64,000 nucleotides of DNA from an uncultured Thalassotalea sp. (GTDB lineage Bacteria; Pseudomonadota; Gammaproteobacteria; Enterobacterales; Alteromonadaceae): the NCBI GenBank assembly GCA_947492575.1, contig CANLNK010000001.1:806001-870000 (forward strand). Reading direction: 5' to 3'. The notes under the pieces were generated by a model. It searched no databases, was not told where the DNA came from, and saw only the letters and a list, made by a program, of their open reading frames with translations. Made by a program: the position numbers and the translations under genes. Shown in pieces: positions 1 to 13,100 of the stretch (positions within the stretch are counted from its first letter, which is position 1; each line of letters starts with the position of its first letter).

Positions 1-417
1 GTAAAGCGGCAGGAAGACACCCACAGACGATATACTTTTGAACCATTTTTTATTCGTTGTGGCGCCATCGACACGGTCACCATGACATAGCAAAATAACG
101 TCGTGGCTCAATTGTTCCAGCACATGCGCAAAAGCCTTACTTCCAGCGTCGCCAATCTTAGTAGAAACAAACTCTAACTCAATGACACGTCTAGCCGCGA
201 ATAGGCTCATCGATTGGTATTCGTTGATAAGATCATCCCAGCTGAATTTATCGTCGATTGTGAACCGAATAAATTCATCAAAGCCTTGTGCTTTAGCCGC
301 AGATTTTATTTGGAATATCGCGTCGTTTTTTTGCCACGGCTCATCACCAAATACCAACCAAATTGGCGCTAAAGATTTCGCTAGTGTTTGGTTGAGTTGA
401 TTGTGATAAATACGCAT
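1..417 (-). CDS. holA: DNA polymerase III delta subunit (HolA), N-terminal part, cut by window edge
   Basis: Reading the minus strand from the ATG at 417 gives 139 residues that run off the left edge. The start MRIYHNQLNQTL followed by a segment containing VFGDEPWQ is the typical N-terminus of HolA, the clamp-loader subunit that opens the beta sliding clamp. The gene lies 24 bases downstream of lptE in the order leuS-lptE-holA, which is the standard gammaproteobacterial order, so it is probably cotranscribed. Only the N-terminal domain is visible; the C-terminal collar domain is outside the window. Confidence 0.92.
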   Translation of the reverse strand, partial: MRIYHNQLNQTLAKSLAPIWLVFGDEPWQKNDAIFQIKSAAKAQGFDEFIRFTIDDKFSWDDLINEYQSMSLFAARRVIELEFVSTKIGDAGSKAFAHVLEQLSHDVILLCHGDRVDGATTNKKWFKSISSVGVFLPLY

Positions 418-441
418 GAATTAACGCGCCAGCAGAGTGAG

Positions 442-948
442 TTAAGAGTTTACCGGAAAGCTTGCCATGTTGCGCAAAATCTTATCTGCAGCAACTTTAC
501 GCATTTCGCTTAGTAGCAGTGATAGCTCACGACTTTTCGCCAGCGCTCTGTCAGGATCGTCTTGATAGTCACGATAAAGTTCAAAGCTGAAGGTTTGTGG
601 TTCTTGCTCAGCAAGGTGAAGCTGGTAGCTTACTGTGTAAATAAGCTCGTATTCGGCAACTTGGCCGTTCGGGAATACGGAAAGGGTACGGCGATTAAGC
701 TCGTCTTTTAAAATACGAAGCTCTGGCTTAGTAACATCAGGTTTAGCAAGCAAATCTACTTGGTTAAGTGCTAAATGCTGCTTAACGATACGCGTTAATT
801 CACCATGCTTGTCGACAGAACTGACATAAAGAGTTTGTAATTCAGGCGCTAGTAAAAAGTCTCCTCGTAATCTAAACCCGCACGCAGTGAGGGTTAGGGT
901 GAGGGCAACTAAAGCAATGGCTTTGGCAGTTGACAAATTTACTCGCAT
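442..948 (-). CDS. lptE: LPS-assembly lipoprotein LptE
   Basis: A 168-residue protein with a lipoprotein signal peptide: hydrophobic segment at residues 10-22 and lipobox LTAC ending at Cys23, followed by the family-typical GFRLRG. LptE is the outer-membrane lipoprotein that plugs the LptD barrel and helps deliver lipopolysaccharide to the surface. Length matches the family. It sits between leuS and holA on the same strand, the conserved arrangement. No odd features seen. Confidence 0.93.
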   Translation of the reverse strand: MRVNLSTAKAIALVALTLTLTACGFRLRGDFLLAPELQTLYVSSVDKHGELTRIVKQHLALNQVDLLAKPDVTKPELRILKDELNRRTLSVFPNGQVAEYELIYTVSYQLHLAEQEPQTFSFELYRDYQDDPDRALAKSRELSLLLSEMRKVAADKILRNMASFPVNS

Positions 949-965
949 TGATGAAAACCTTTATT

Positions 966-992
966 GTTACGTTGAATTTGTTACGTTGAATT
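966..992. repeat. Two copies of a 13-base direct repeat in the leuS-lptE spacer
   Basis: GTTACGTTGAATT occurs at 966-978 and again at 980-992, a 14-base period, immediately upstream of lptE on the minus strand. Probably a small local duplication; function unknown. Confidence 0.6.
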
Positions 993-1010
993 GATGGTTT
1001 GTTTTTATCT

Positions 1011-1034
1011 AATGGCACCTTTTCAGGTGCCATT
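1011..1034. other. Stem-loop between leuS and lptE
   Basis: AATGGCACC at 1011-1019 pairs with GGTGCCATT at 1026-1034 (9 bp, 6-base loop). In the direction of transcription (minus) it is not followed by a U-run, so it looks like a processing or partial attenuation hairpin within the operon rather than a full terminator. On the plus strand it is followed by TTAATTT. Confidence 0.55.
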
Positions 1035-1070
1035 TTAATTTCAAAGGTAAGTTAGACCTAAATGCAGTGA

Positions 1071-3860
<2,790 letters not shown>

Positions 3861-3889
3861 TCAAATGCTATTGAGTAGGTAGAAACGCG

Positions 3890-4444
3890 ATGAAAACCAA
3901 TGAACAACAAGCTAATACATCAGTTCCGCCCTTAGTTCCCGAATCATCTATTAAGTCAGTTGCTCAAACGTCAGAACAAGCAGGGAATATCTATCAGCGT
4001 ATGCATACGTGGCTCAACGATGTAAATGACCATGAAGTTAAGCAACTCGTCGAGGTGGTTGAAGAAGCCAAGTCGCTGGCACTTGCTGCAGAATCACTAT
4101 CTGAAGAGCGAGTGACACAGTTTATCGCTAACTTTAAGTATGATATTCAAGAGTTCTTTCGGCACTGGCGCGAAACGTCAGACAACTCAGTGTATTTGGG
4201 CTTGTTGAATGAGACTTGGTGGGACACGTTGGCAAAAGCAGCGGATAAAACGCAAATAGAATGGGCAGAATTGCCTGAGGATTTTGCGCATGATGGCGTC
4301 TACAAAAGTGGTGATGTGATTGGTTTTGGTATCCTCGAATGTTGTGAATGTCATCATCAATTGACCGTCTCGCATTTTAGTGAGGTGCCCGAATGTAGTG
4401 AATGTGGTCATCAGGAGTTTAATCGATTGCCGTTGAGTCCCTAG
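3890..4444 (+). CDS. ybeL: Zinc-ribbon protein of the YbeL/DUF1451 family
   Basis: 184 residues. The N-terminal two thirds are helical and charged; the C-terminus carries two cysteine knuckles, CCEC followed by CSEC about 20 residues later, which form a zinc ribbon. Homologues (YbeL in E. coli) also lie next to leuS. No enzymatic role is established for the family. The start at 3890 is the first ATG of the frame and lies 240 bases from the divergent leuS start, space enough for two promoters. Confidence 0.85.
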   Translation: MKTNEQQANTSVPPLVPESSIKSVAQTSEQAGNIYQRMHTWLNDVNDHEVKQLVEVVEEAKSLALAAESLSEERVTQFIANFKYDIQEFFRHWRETSDNSVYLGLLNETWWDTLAKAADKTQIEWAELPEDFAHDGVYKSGDVIGFGILECCECHHQLTVSHFSEVPECSECGHQEFNRLPLSP

Positions 4445-4568
4445 TGAAATGCTTTTGCTTTGAAGGTCGCTCAGTGACGCTGTTTTAATTAGTTTTTGCT
4501 AACTTATTTAAGAACGCGTTACACTGGCAACAGATCTAAAAATAATCCTTCCAAAATAGAGTACTTGC

Positions 4569-6959
4569 ATGAGCTTATCTGCTGTTAATTGCCAGCTTAA
4601 ACCTTCACAACTTACGGCGAACTTAACTGAATCTATGTTTAGTTTGTCATCTGACGAAGCCATAGAACGTCAGCCATTTGTTGGTCATGCCCGCGCAAAA
4701 GAAGCACTGGAATTTGGTTTATCAATGGAAACCATAGGCTTTAACGTATTTGCGATGGGCGAGCATGGTATTGGTCGTCAAACATTAATTAAGCAGATGT
4801 TAGGCGAGCTAGCTACAGAGCAAGAAACACCGCCAGAGTGGTGTTACATCAATAATTTCGACGACAATCACGCGCCATTCAAATTGTATGTAAACCCGGG
4901 CGACGGAAAGCAACTTGTTGCTCGTATTAATACGTTTATCGATGAGCTATTAGCCTTATTCCCAGAGATTTTTGATAACCCAGGCTATCAGCGTCAGAAA
5001 GCGGCAATTGATCGCGAGTTTAACGAAAAGTACGACGATGCCATCGCCAAGGTTGAACAAACAGCCATTGCCAATAGCGTTGTTTTGTACGAAGAAGCTG
5101 GGGAAGTCGGTTTTTCACCAGTTGTTGATGGTAAACCCGTAAATGATAAAGAGTTCGCCAACTTAACTGAAGAACAACGCAACGAATTCTATTCGGTATT
5201 AGCGGCACTTGAGAACTTGTTGTCAGAACAATTAATCGAGCTACCGTTATGGAAGCGCATGTCATCAGACAAAATGCGCAAATTAAAGCACGATACCGCT
5301 GAGCAAAGCATTCGCCCATTAATTAAAGAAATGGAACACGAATTTGCCAGCAATCTAGGCGTGCTTAAGTACTTATCAAAGCTTAAAGCACACGTGGTTG
5401 AAACTGTCCTCGAAATATTGGATAACGAAAGTGCTGAAAGCAGCACAGATAAAGACAACCGCAAATTATTGGTAGAACAATTTTTACCTAACTTGTTAAT
5501 CGGTCGAAAGCCCGGTGAAGGTGCACCCGTGGTGTACGAGCAGAATCCAACATTCCAAAACCTGTTTGGACATATTGATGTTTCGACATTTCAGGGGGCG
5601 AGCTACACCAGCTATCGATTAATTCGCCCTGGTGCGTTGCACAAGGCGAATGGCGGTTACCTTATTTTGGATGCCGATAAGTTGATGGCTCAGCCATTGG
5701 TGTGGTCGCGCTTAAAATTGGCATTAAAAACGCAAAAGATCGTGATTGAAAACCCGTATTCTGAAATCGGTAGCGGCTCTAGTTATAGCTTACAGCCAGA
5801 AAAGATACCTCTACAAGTGAAAGTTATTTTGCTAGGTAGTTCTGACATTTACTATATGTTGCAGGAATACGATCAAGAATTTACCGAGCTGTTTCGCGTA
5901 CTGGCAGACTTTGATCGTTACTTAGAAAAAGACCGACAAAGCCTGCGCGCATACAGCAACCTAATTCGTCGTCGTGCTATTCAATTTGGTTACCCTGAAG
6001 TACTTGATGAAGCTGCACTAGAGCTTGTGAAATATGCATTGAGACGTGCTGAGCATCAGCAGAAAATTTCTGCCAATATCGTGCAAGTTAACGACCTGCT
6101 AGATGAGTCGGTCTACTGGTGGAAAAAGCAAAGCCTTGAAAGCAAGTTAACCGCCGAGTTTGTAAAGCTGGCACTGGCGGCGAAAAAGCGTCGTACCGGA
6201 CGATTAAGCGAAACATGGCTAAGCGAAATTAAAGAGCGCCAAGTGCTGATTAGCACCGAAGGTGGCTACGTTGGTAAAGTGAATGGTTTAACTGTATTAG
6301 AAATTGGCGATAGCGTATTTGGCACTCCAGCTCGTATTACGGCAACTGTATACGCTGGTAGTAACGGCGTGACAGATATTGAGCGTGAAGTTGACTTAGG
6401 TAAGTCGATTCACTCAAAAGGGGTGTTATTGCTAACAGGTTATCTGGGTCACAAATACGGTCAAGGCTTTCCTGTGTCGATATCAGCCAATATCGCCATC
6501 GAGCAGTCTTACGGTCATATCGACGGTGACAGCGCATCAATGGCAGAATTATGTGCATTAATTTCTGCCATTACGGCATTGCCGATTGATCAAGGTATCG
6601 CGATTACTGGCTCAATCAACCAGCATGGTGAAGTGCAGTCGGTTGGTGGTGTGAATGAAAAAATTGAAGGCTTCTATCAGCTGTGTAAAGACAAAGGCTT
6701 AACTGGCAAGCAAGGGGTGATTATCCCGCGCACTAACGTGATTAACTTGATGCTAGACCAAAATGTCATCGATGCGGTACGCACTGGCAAATTTCATATT
6801 TTTGCGGTTGATTGTATCGACCAAGCGTTGGAAATCTTAATGGCAACGCCAGCAGGTGAGATGAATAGAACAGGTCGCTATCCAAGAAAGTCTATCCACG
6901 GCTTAGCATTGGATAAACTCAATACTCTAGCTGAATTACTGCATGGTCCAGAAGAGTAA
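4569..6959 (+). CDS. Lon-related ATP-dependent protease (LonB/YcbZ type)
   Basis: 796-residue AAA+ protease subunit. N-terminal AAA domain has the P-loop variant GEHGIGRQT at about residues 64-72, with Arg where a Lys is usual; other members of this subfamily also carry Arg. The C-terminal Lon protease domain shows the Ser-Lys dyad: Ser655 in DGDSASMAEL and Lys698 in GGVNEKIEGF. Family members are soluble and lack the Lon N-domain. Monocistronic, ends at a strong terminator. The physiological substrate is not known from sequence. Confidence 0.88.
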   Translation: MSLSAVNCQLKPSQLTANLTESMFSLSSDEAIERQPFVGHARAKEALEFGLSMETIGFNVFAMGEHGIGRQTLIKQMLGELATEQETPPEWCYINNFDDNHAPFKLYVNPGDGKQLVARINTFIDELLALFPEIFDNPGYQRQKAAIDREFNEKYDDAIAKVEQTAIANSVVLYEEAGEVGFSPVVDGKPVNDKEFANLTEEQRNEFYSVLAALENLLSEQLIELPLWKRMSSDKMRKLKHDTAEQSIRPLIKEMEHEFASNLGVLKYLSKLKAHVVETVLEILDNESAESSTDKDNRKLLVEQFLPNLLIGRKPGEGAPVVYEQNPTFQNLFGHIDVSTFQGASYTSYRLIRPGALHKANGGYLILDADKLMAQPLVWSRLKLALKTQKIVIENPYSEIGSGSSYSLQPEKIPLQVKVILLGSSDIYYMLQEYDQEFTELFRVLADFDRYLEKDRQSLRAYSNLIRRRAIQFGYPEVLDEAALELVKYALRRAEHQQKISANIVQVNDLLDESVYWWKKQSLESKLTAEFVKLALAAKKRRTGRLSETWLSEIKERQVLISTEGGYVGKVNGLTVLEIGDSVFGTPARITATVYAGSNGVTDIEREVDLGKSIHSKGVLLLTGYLGHKYGQGFPVSISANIAIEQSYGHIDGDSASMAELCALISAITALPIDQGIAITGSINQHGEVQSVGGVNEKIEGFYQLCKDKGLTGKQGVIIPRTNVINLMLDQNVIDAVRTGKFHIFAVDCIDQALEILMATPAGEMNRTGRYPRKSIHGLALDKLNTLAELLHGPEE

Positions 6960-6987
6960 TGGTTCAAGCTTGAAAATAGTTACGATA

Positions 6988-7015
6988 AAAAAAGGGAGCC
7001 TTAGGGCTCCCTTTT
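6988..7015 (+). terminator. Rho-independent terminator of the Lon-like gene
   Basis: AAGGGAGCC and GGGCTCCCTT form a GC-rich stem around a TTA loop, preceded by an A-run and followed by TTTT; it lies about 30 bases after the stop of the Lon-like protease. Confidence 0.85.
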
Positions 7016-7115
7016 GTATTGCCATAGCGTTTTTAGCCTCAGCCTTTATCTCACAGCTGCTCAGTCGCTACGCAATTTCTATCCAGTCGCTGTCGGCCTT
7101 CAAGTGATGTGAGTA

Positions 7116-7712
7116 CTAGCCTCTCACTGAAACTGAAAGGTCTTTTAAAATACCGTCGTGTAAATTGTAGATAAAGCCATGCACGGTAATGTTGTGATTT
7201 TTGTCCCAAGCTTTGCGGAGTATCGAAGAGTTGGCCACATTGGCCACTTGTTCCATCACATTTAGCTCACATAACAAATTAGCTCGCTCTCGTTGGTCTG
7301 TTACCGCATCAAGCTTTTCGCGATGAAAGCGATAAACATCTTTGATATGACGAAGCCAGTTGTCCATCAAACCTCGCGATTCATTGTCCATCGATGCGAT
7401 AACGCCACCACAGCCGTAATGCCCGCAAACGATGATATGTTTAACCTTGAGGACCTCTACCGCATATTGCAGCACAGACAAACAATTTAAATCGCTATGC
7501 ACGACCTGATTGGCAATATTGCGATGAACAAAGACTTCGCCTGGTGCTAACCCTAATAATTGATTTGCGGGTACACGAGAGTCCGAACAGCCAATCCACA
7601 AGTATTCTGGGGCTTGTTGGTCAGATAGGCGTTTAAAAAATTGGGGATCGTCGTTAACGTGATTCGCTGCCCATTGTTTGTTGTAGGCAAATAAGTGTTC
7701 AATAGACGACAT
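7116..7712 (-). CDS. can: Beta-class carbonic anhydrase
   Basis: Hydrates CO2 to bicarbonate in the cytoplasm. With the ATG at 7712 (MSSIEHLFAYNKQW) the zinc ligands fall at Cys42, Asp44 (CSDSR), His98 and Cys101 (CGHYGCGG), the same positions as in E. coli Can. The HRNIAN, LNCLSVLQYAVEVL and CELNVMEQV segments are those of the type II, bicarbonate-regulated subgroup. The open frame extends to 7754 (14 more residues), but neither start has a strong ribosome site; homology favours 7712. Stand-alone gene. Confidence 0.93.
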   Translation of the reverse strand: MSSIEHLFAYNKQWAANHVNDDPQFFKRLSDQQAPEYLWIGCSDSRVPANQLLGLAPGEVFVHRNIANQVVHSDLNCLSVLQYAVEVLKVKHIIVCGHYGCGGVIASMDNESRGLMDNWLRHIKDVYRFHREKLDAVTDQRERANLLCELNVMEQVANVANSSILRKAWDKNHNITVHGFIYNLHDGILKDLSVSVRG

Positions 7713-7869
7713 AGATAAATCATTCTGTTTAGTAGTTGGGACCGATACTACCATAAATAATATGGGTAAGTAGCTGAATAAGTTTCTACGATTACTGTCT
7801 ACAGGTAAAAATTATAGGTAAAATAGGCACTATTAGATAACTCTACTCAACTGTACTAAAGGTATTTGA

Positions 7870-8148
7870 ATGGCTACAGCATGCGCTCGTCATATTCTGG
7901 TTAAGCAAAAAGATCTTGCGGAGAAATTAAAGCAGCAATTAGACAAGGGAGCTGATTTTGGCAAGCTCGCGAAAAAACACTCAACTTGTCCTTCGGGTAA
8001 AAAAGGTGGTGATCTTGGTGAGTTCCGCCGTGGACAAATGGTAAAAGCATTTGATGATGTGGTCTTTAAAAAAGAAGTGTTGAAAGTGCATGGCCCAGTT
8101 AAAACAAAGTTTGGTTTTCATTTAATTCAAACGATTTACCGCACTTAG
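7870..8148 (+). CDS. ppiC: Peptidyl-prolyl cis-trans isomerase, parvulin type (PpiC)
   Basis: 92-residue single-domain rotamase. It contains the parvulin signatures [33 protein letters not shown] and GFHLIQT. There is no signal peptide, so it is cytoplasmic like E. coli PpiC (93 residues). A good AAAGG ribosome site stands 7 bases before the ATG. Confidence 0.95.
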   Translation: MATACARHILVKQKDLAEKLKQQLDKGADFGKLAKKHSTCPSGKKGGDLGEFRRGQMVKAFDDVVFKKEVLKVHGPVKTKFGFHLIQTIYRT

Positions 8149-8324
8149 GAAAATCCTGAATTAGCATACTGTTTTGTATGCCTCAAAACTTAATAACTAT
8201 GTATTTGATATGCACTTGATATGCAAAATCCAGTCTTTCTGAAGTCTGTACTTGTGTAGAAAAACTATGTCGAGTATATGTCTATTACTACAATCAGTGA
8301 AGTGGCTGAGCAGTGAAGTAATTG

Positions 8325-8498
8325 TTAGCTCTCCTCACGCTCTTTTTCCTCTTCATCCAACGCTTTATTGCGCTTTTTGATATCCGCGAGTTGCTCGTCA
8401 GTTAAGTCAAATTTTCTTGCAGATTGCTTTAACAGCAGAATGCCACTGACGATAATGCCTAACGCTAACAGCAAAATTAATAGTAAAGAAATGTCCAT
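8325..8498 (-). CDS. Small single-pass membrane protein, DUF2897 family
   Basis: 57 residues read on the minus strand from the ATG at 8498. Residues 4-23 (SLLLILLLALGIIVSGILLL) form one membrane helix, then a charged cytoplasmic tail runs LTDEQLADIKKRN and ends in a Glu/Arg-rich stretch. The pattern (short N-terminus, one helix, LTxEQxxxIKxRN tail) matches the DUF2897 proteins of Shewanella/Vibrio/Colwellia. Function unknown. Codon use looks like the neighbouring genes, supporting a real gene. Confidence 0.75.
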   Translation of the reverse strand: MDISLLLILLLALGIIVSGILLLKQSARKFDLTDEQLADIKKRNKALDEEEKEREES

Positions 8499-8650
8499 TG
8501 GCTAGCCTTAATCATGATAAATGGCAGATTGTAATGGCAAAATACCTTATTTATGGGTAACTTGATACTTTAGCTGTTTCTTATTAGTCTGAGCCTAGCG
8601 GGTTAACAGACGAGCTATCGTTATAACTATAATTAAAATGGAATCCTATT

Positions 8651-9817
8651 ATGTTTGAAAAACTCAACATGAAATTGCTGTTGCCAACGGCAATCACTGG
8701 TGTGGTGTTTCTTGTTATTGCTGTCTTGATGGGGGATAGCCTGCAAGGCCTAACTGCGGTTATCTTGATGTTTGTGATGTTAGCCATTCAACTCGGGCTC
8801 AGTTATGTTTATTCAAATATTGCTCTAACCAATCGCCTCGCTAACTTAAAAGAATACCTAGGTTTAGTCTCCAGCACTAATAAAGCCCCTGACCAACCAT
8901 TAGCTGATGAACAATCTGATGATCTAGCTGAAATCACCAATGAATTAAGTGGCTTCATTGGTAACTTATCTGAAGTACTTGCGGAAATTAGAGAGGAATC
9001 AGAAAGTTTAAATGTTGGTTCAAGCAGTTTAGCGGCGCAAATGGTCGAGTCGGTCAGTGCGGTAGATGAAGCGAGTAACCAGATTGAATCGATGGCTGGA
9101 GCCTTGAGCCAAGTAACTGAAACATCAAATTTACTGTCAGAAAGCGCTGAGCAAGTGAGTGAAACTACGAGCCGTGTGATGGAAGTACTGGCGCAAGGTA
9201 CGTCGTCTTCGAATACTTCGCAAGTTACCATTGAGTCGGTAACGAAAGAAGTGAACAGTATGGCTGATGACCTCGCATTGCTGCAAGAAGAATGTTCGCG
9301 CATCGGCTCTGTATTAGATGTAATTCGCGGTATTGCCGAACAAACCAACTTGTTAGCGCTTAATGCGGCGATTGAGGCGGCACGTGCTGGCGAGCAAGGC
9401 AGAGGCTTCGCGGTTGTTGCTGACGAAGTACGTGCATTAGCGCATCGTACGCAAGAATCGACGGTAGAAATTCAGTCGATGGTAGAAGGCTTGCAAGAAA
9501 AGTCCAACAATGCGGTAAACGCTATTAGCCGTGGTCAGGAATTAACACAAGAAAGCTTGAGTTACTCACAGCAAGTAGTTGAAGCGCTTGATAAAGTGGG
9601 TGACGCTTTTGCCGATGTCGACAACCTAACATCACAAATTGCCAGCGGTACTGACGAACAACGTCGCTCGACGGCAAGCATTAACGACAACATGTCGTTA
9701 GTGGTTGATTTAAGCCGTGAGATTACCAATGGCTTATCGTCTGTTGCACAACATGCTGAGCAGCAAAAGGTTACGTCTGCTCAAGTAGACAGTACGCTTA
9801 ATCGCGTTTGCGTTTAG
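8651..9817 (+). CDS. Methyl-accepting chemotaxis protein without a periplasmic sensor domain
   Basis: 388 residues. Two membrane helices at about residues 9-27 and 31-52 are separated by only a few residues, so there is no room for an external ligand-binding domain. The rest is a coiled-coil cytoplasmic signalling domain with the highly conserved hairpin tip ([20 protein letters not shown], then [12 protein letters not shown]). Such receptors sense an internal or membrane cue, or signal through partner proteins. No chemotaxis genes flank it. Start chosen at the first ATG. Confidence 0.9.
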   Translation: MFEKLNMKLLLPTAITGVVFLVIAVLMGDSLQGLTAVILMFVMLAIQLGLSYVYSNIALTNRLANLKEYLGLVSSTNKAPDQPLADEQSDDLAEITNELSGFIGNLSEVLAEIREESESLNVGSSSLAAQMVESVSAVDEASNQIESMAGALSQVTETSNLLSESAEQVSETTSRVMEVLAQGTSSSNTSQVTIESVTKEVNSMADDLALLQEECSRIGSVLDVIRGIAEQTNLLALNAAIEAARAGEQGRGFAVVADEVRALAHRTQESTVEIQSMVEGLQEKSNNAVNAISRGQELTQESLSYSQQVVEALDKVGDAFADVDNLTSQIASGTDEQRRSTASINDNMSLVVDLSREITNGLSSVAQHAEQQKVTSAQVDSTLNRVCV

Positions 9818-10152
9818 CCACAATTTATATCTGCATATTCCACAAAGTATGAGGGCTTTCAAAAAAGCCTTCTTACTTGTTCTTATTTTACCGACTCTCA
9901 CCTGTTTATATTACTTGCATAAAATCTGAATCTAAAATGATCTTTAGGCTATTGTCAGCTCGTTGTAGTGGAGTTACAGAGATTATCAGGCGTTATACAA
10001 ATTATTGTTGTTAGTTTAATACAAGGTGCTAATTTATCGCCTTTTTTAGGGCGTTTATCGCGTTGTAGGTTGAACCCGAAAGCATTTCTAATTAATGTTA
10101 TTGTGTAACAAAATAACAATGTCTCAATATTATATTCAACGTTGGTGGAAGC
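9818..10152. other. 335-base intergenic region upstream of the first BNR gene
   Basis: Holds a weak stem-loop at 9852-9872 (AGGGCTTT/AAAGCCTT with a short T-rich tail) that may end the chemoreceptor transcript. A hairpin at about 10099-10119 (GTTATT...AATAAC) lies close to the next gene. GGTGGA stands 5 bases before the ATG of the BNR gene. No small ORF or RNA gene recognised. Confidence 0.5.
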
Positions 10153-13100
10153 ATGAAAAAACTACTTCAGGTGGCTATCGCTGCCTCGTTAGCGATTTCA
10201 AGTGCGGACGTCTTGGCTTATAAGTCTAAAGATGCCGACAGTTCGCTATTTAAAAGCAGTACCTTTAATGCCATGGAAATGCGCAATATTGGTCCAGCTT
10301 ACATGTCAGGTCGTATCGCAGATATCGCGGTAGACCAAAATAATCCATCTACCTGGTACACAGCAGTGGGCTCAGGTGGTGTATGGAAAACGGTAAATGC
10401 GGGTACTACCTGGACCCCGATTTTTGATAAGCAAGCAGTTTACTCTACAGGTGACGTAACGATTGACCCTAGCAACTCAGACATTATTTGGGTTGGTACG
10501 GGTGAAAACAATGGTGGTCGCCATATCAGCTTTGGTGACGGTATCTACAAATCACTTGATGGTGGTAAAACGTGGAAAAACATGGGGTTAAAAGACTCTG
10601 AGCGTATTTCCGATATTATTATCCACCCAACTAATTCAGATATCGTTTGGGCAGCAGTTCAAGGTCCACTATGGTCAAGCGGCGGTGAGCGCGGCTTATA
10701 TAAAACGACTGATGGTGGTGAAACTTGGAAACAAGTACTAACGCCTGACGATGAGTGGACAGGTGTAACGTCTCTACTTATTGACCCTCGTAATCCAAAT
10801 AAACTTTATGCTGCGACGTGGTCACGTCAACGTACAGTTGCTTCATACGTAGGTACTGGACCAGGTGCTGGCATTCACACGTCTGACGATGGCGGTGAAA
10901 CGTGGACTGAATTAAAAACCGGCTTACCGGCAGGTAACATGGGTAAAATCGGTATGGCGATTTCGCCAGTTAACCCAGACGTCGTTTACGCCACAATAGA
11001 AACGGATAACCGCAAGGGTGGTTTCTACCGTTCTGAAAACCGTGGTGCAAGTTGGACTAAGATGTCTGATGAAGTAGGCGGTGGCACAGGTCCTCACTAC
11101 TACCAAGAAATTTTTGCTGATCAACATCAAATGGATCGTGTATACATTGCCAGTAACTACAGTAAAGTTTCTGACGATGGCGGTAAAACATGGACGCCTA
11201 TCAGCACTAAGCGTAAGCACGTAGATGATCACGCATTTGCATTCCACCCAACTGACCCTGATTTCGTCTTAATCGGCTCTGACGGTGGTATTTACATGTC
11301 TCACGACCGTATGGAGACGTGGCGCTACATTTCAAACTTACCATTAACGCAGTTCTACAAAGTGGCACCAGATGATGCAGAACCGTTCTACACCGTTTAT
11401 GCTGGCGCACAAGATAACTCAACGCAAGGTGGCCCATCGCGTACTAAGCGTTCTGAAGGTATCAAAAACAAAGATTGGTTCTTAACGTTAGGTGGTGACG
11501 GTCATCAGCCAGCAGTTGAGCCAGGCAACCCTGACATTATGTACTCACAGTGGCAGCAAGGTAACTTGATGCGTCATGACTTGAAAACACGTGAAAACGT
11601 TTACATCAAGCCACAAGCGCGTCCGGGTGAACCAGCTGAGCGATTCAATTGGGATGCACCAATTAACGTATCTTCACACGATCCTAAGCGTATTTACCAT
11701 GCGTCACAGCGCGTTTGGCGCTCAGATGACCGCGGTGACAGTTGGACACCAATTTCTGGTGACTTAACTAAAGATGGCAACCGTATGCACATGCCGATGA
11801 TGGGGCGCACTTGGTCTGTTGAAGCAGGTTGGGATATCTACGCGATGTCTAACTTCCACACGATTGCTAACTTCTCTGAAAGCCCAGTTGACGAAAACAT
11901 CCTATGGGTGGGTACAGACGACGGTTTAATTCAGGTAACAACTGACGGCGGTAAAAACTGGAAGAAGATTGACCTTAAGAAGGTGAAAGGCGTTCCAGCA
12001 AATGCGTATGTTAATGACATTCGTGCCGATTTATTCGATCCGAACACGGTTTACGTTGCACTTGATAACCACAAAGAAGGCGACTTTAAGCCTTACTTAA
12101 TTAAGTCGACTAACTTAGGTAAAAAGTGGACGTCATTGGCGGAAGATTTACCTGAGAAACACCTTGTATGGCGTATCGTACAAGATCACGTGAACAAAGA
12201 CTTGCTATTCATCGGCACTGAGTTTGGTATCTTCTTCACCGTTGATGGTGGCAAGAAGTGGTTAGAGTTAGACGGTGGTATGCCAACTATCTCAACGCGT
12301 GACGTGAAAATTCAGCGCCGTGAAAACGATTTAGTTGCAGGTACGTTTGGACGTGGTATCTACATTCTTGATGACTACGCGCCACTGCGTCAATTAACGG
12401 CAAAAACGATGGAGCAAGATGCTTTACTATTTGCGCCGAGCCGCCCAGTTAAATGGTTCCGCCTTGACGGCAACCATGCAAATACCGACGGTGATGACCG
12501 CTATGTCGCGAAGAACCCAGCACATGGTGCAACCTTAACTTACTTCTTAAAAGACAGCTTATTGACGGCGAAGCAAAAGCGCCAAGCTGAAGAGAAGAAG
12601 ATGGTGAAAGACGAGAAGTATCCTAAGTACCCATCATGGGAAGCTATCGAAAAAGAAAACCAAGAAGCTAAACCAGCGGTTTACCTAGAGATTACTGACG
12701 CTAATGGTAACTTTGTTAACCGCGTAGCAGGTAAAACGAAGAAAGGTTTACACCGTGTTACTTGGAACATGACATACGCTAAAGGTAGTGCAATTACTGG
12801 TAAGAAAGCGTCAGGTTGGTCGCCAATGGGGCGTGGCTTAATGGCTGCTCCTGGCATGTACACTGCGACACTATACAAGCGTGTAGGTAGTGAAGTTACT
12901 CAGCTTGCTTCGCCTGTTGAATTCGAGCTTAAACCTATCTTCGAAGGTGCATTAGCATCAGCTTCTTCTGCAGACGTACTTAAGTACGGCCAAGAAGTTG
13001 CGCAAGTAGAGCGCCGTTCTTCAGCGGCAGGTGCTGTGCTTAAAAACCTAGAGAAAACGATGAAGTCAGTGCGTACTGCAATTGACAGAACACCAGGTGA

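Noticed and set aside
182-400. 72-residue plus-strand ORF at the left end
   Set aside because: Antisense to holA, which has clear family motifs; no ribosome site or domain in the plus-strand reading.
4569-6959. Arg in place of Lys in the Lon-like P-loop as an inactivating change
   Set aside because: The GxGR form is usual in this Lon subfamily, so it is not a defect.
9852-9872. Strong terminator after the chemoreceptor gene
   Set aside because: The stem is short with G-T pairing and a poor T-tract; kept only as a weak stem-loop within the intergenic entry.
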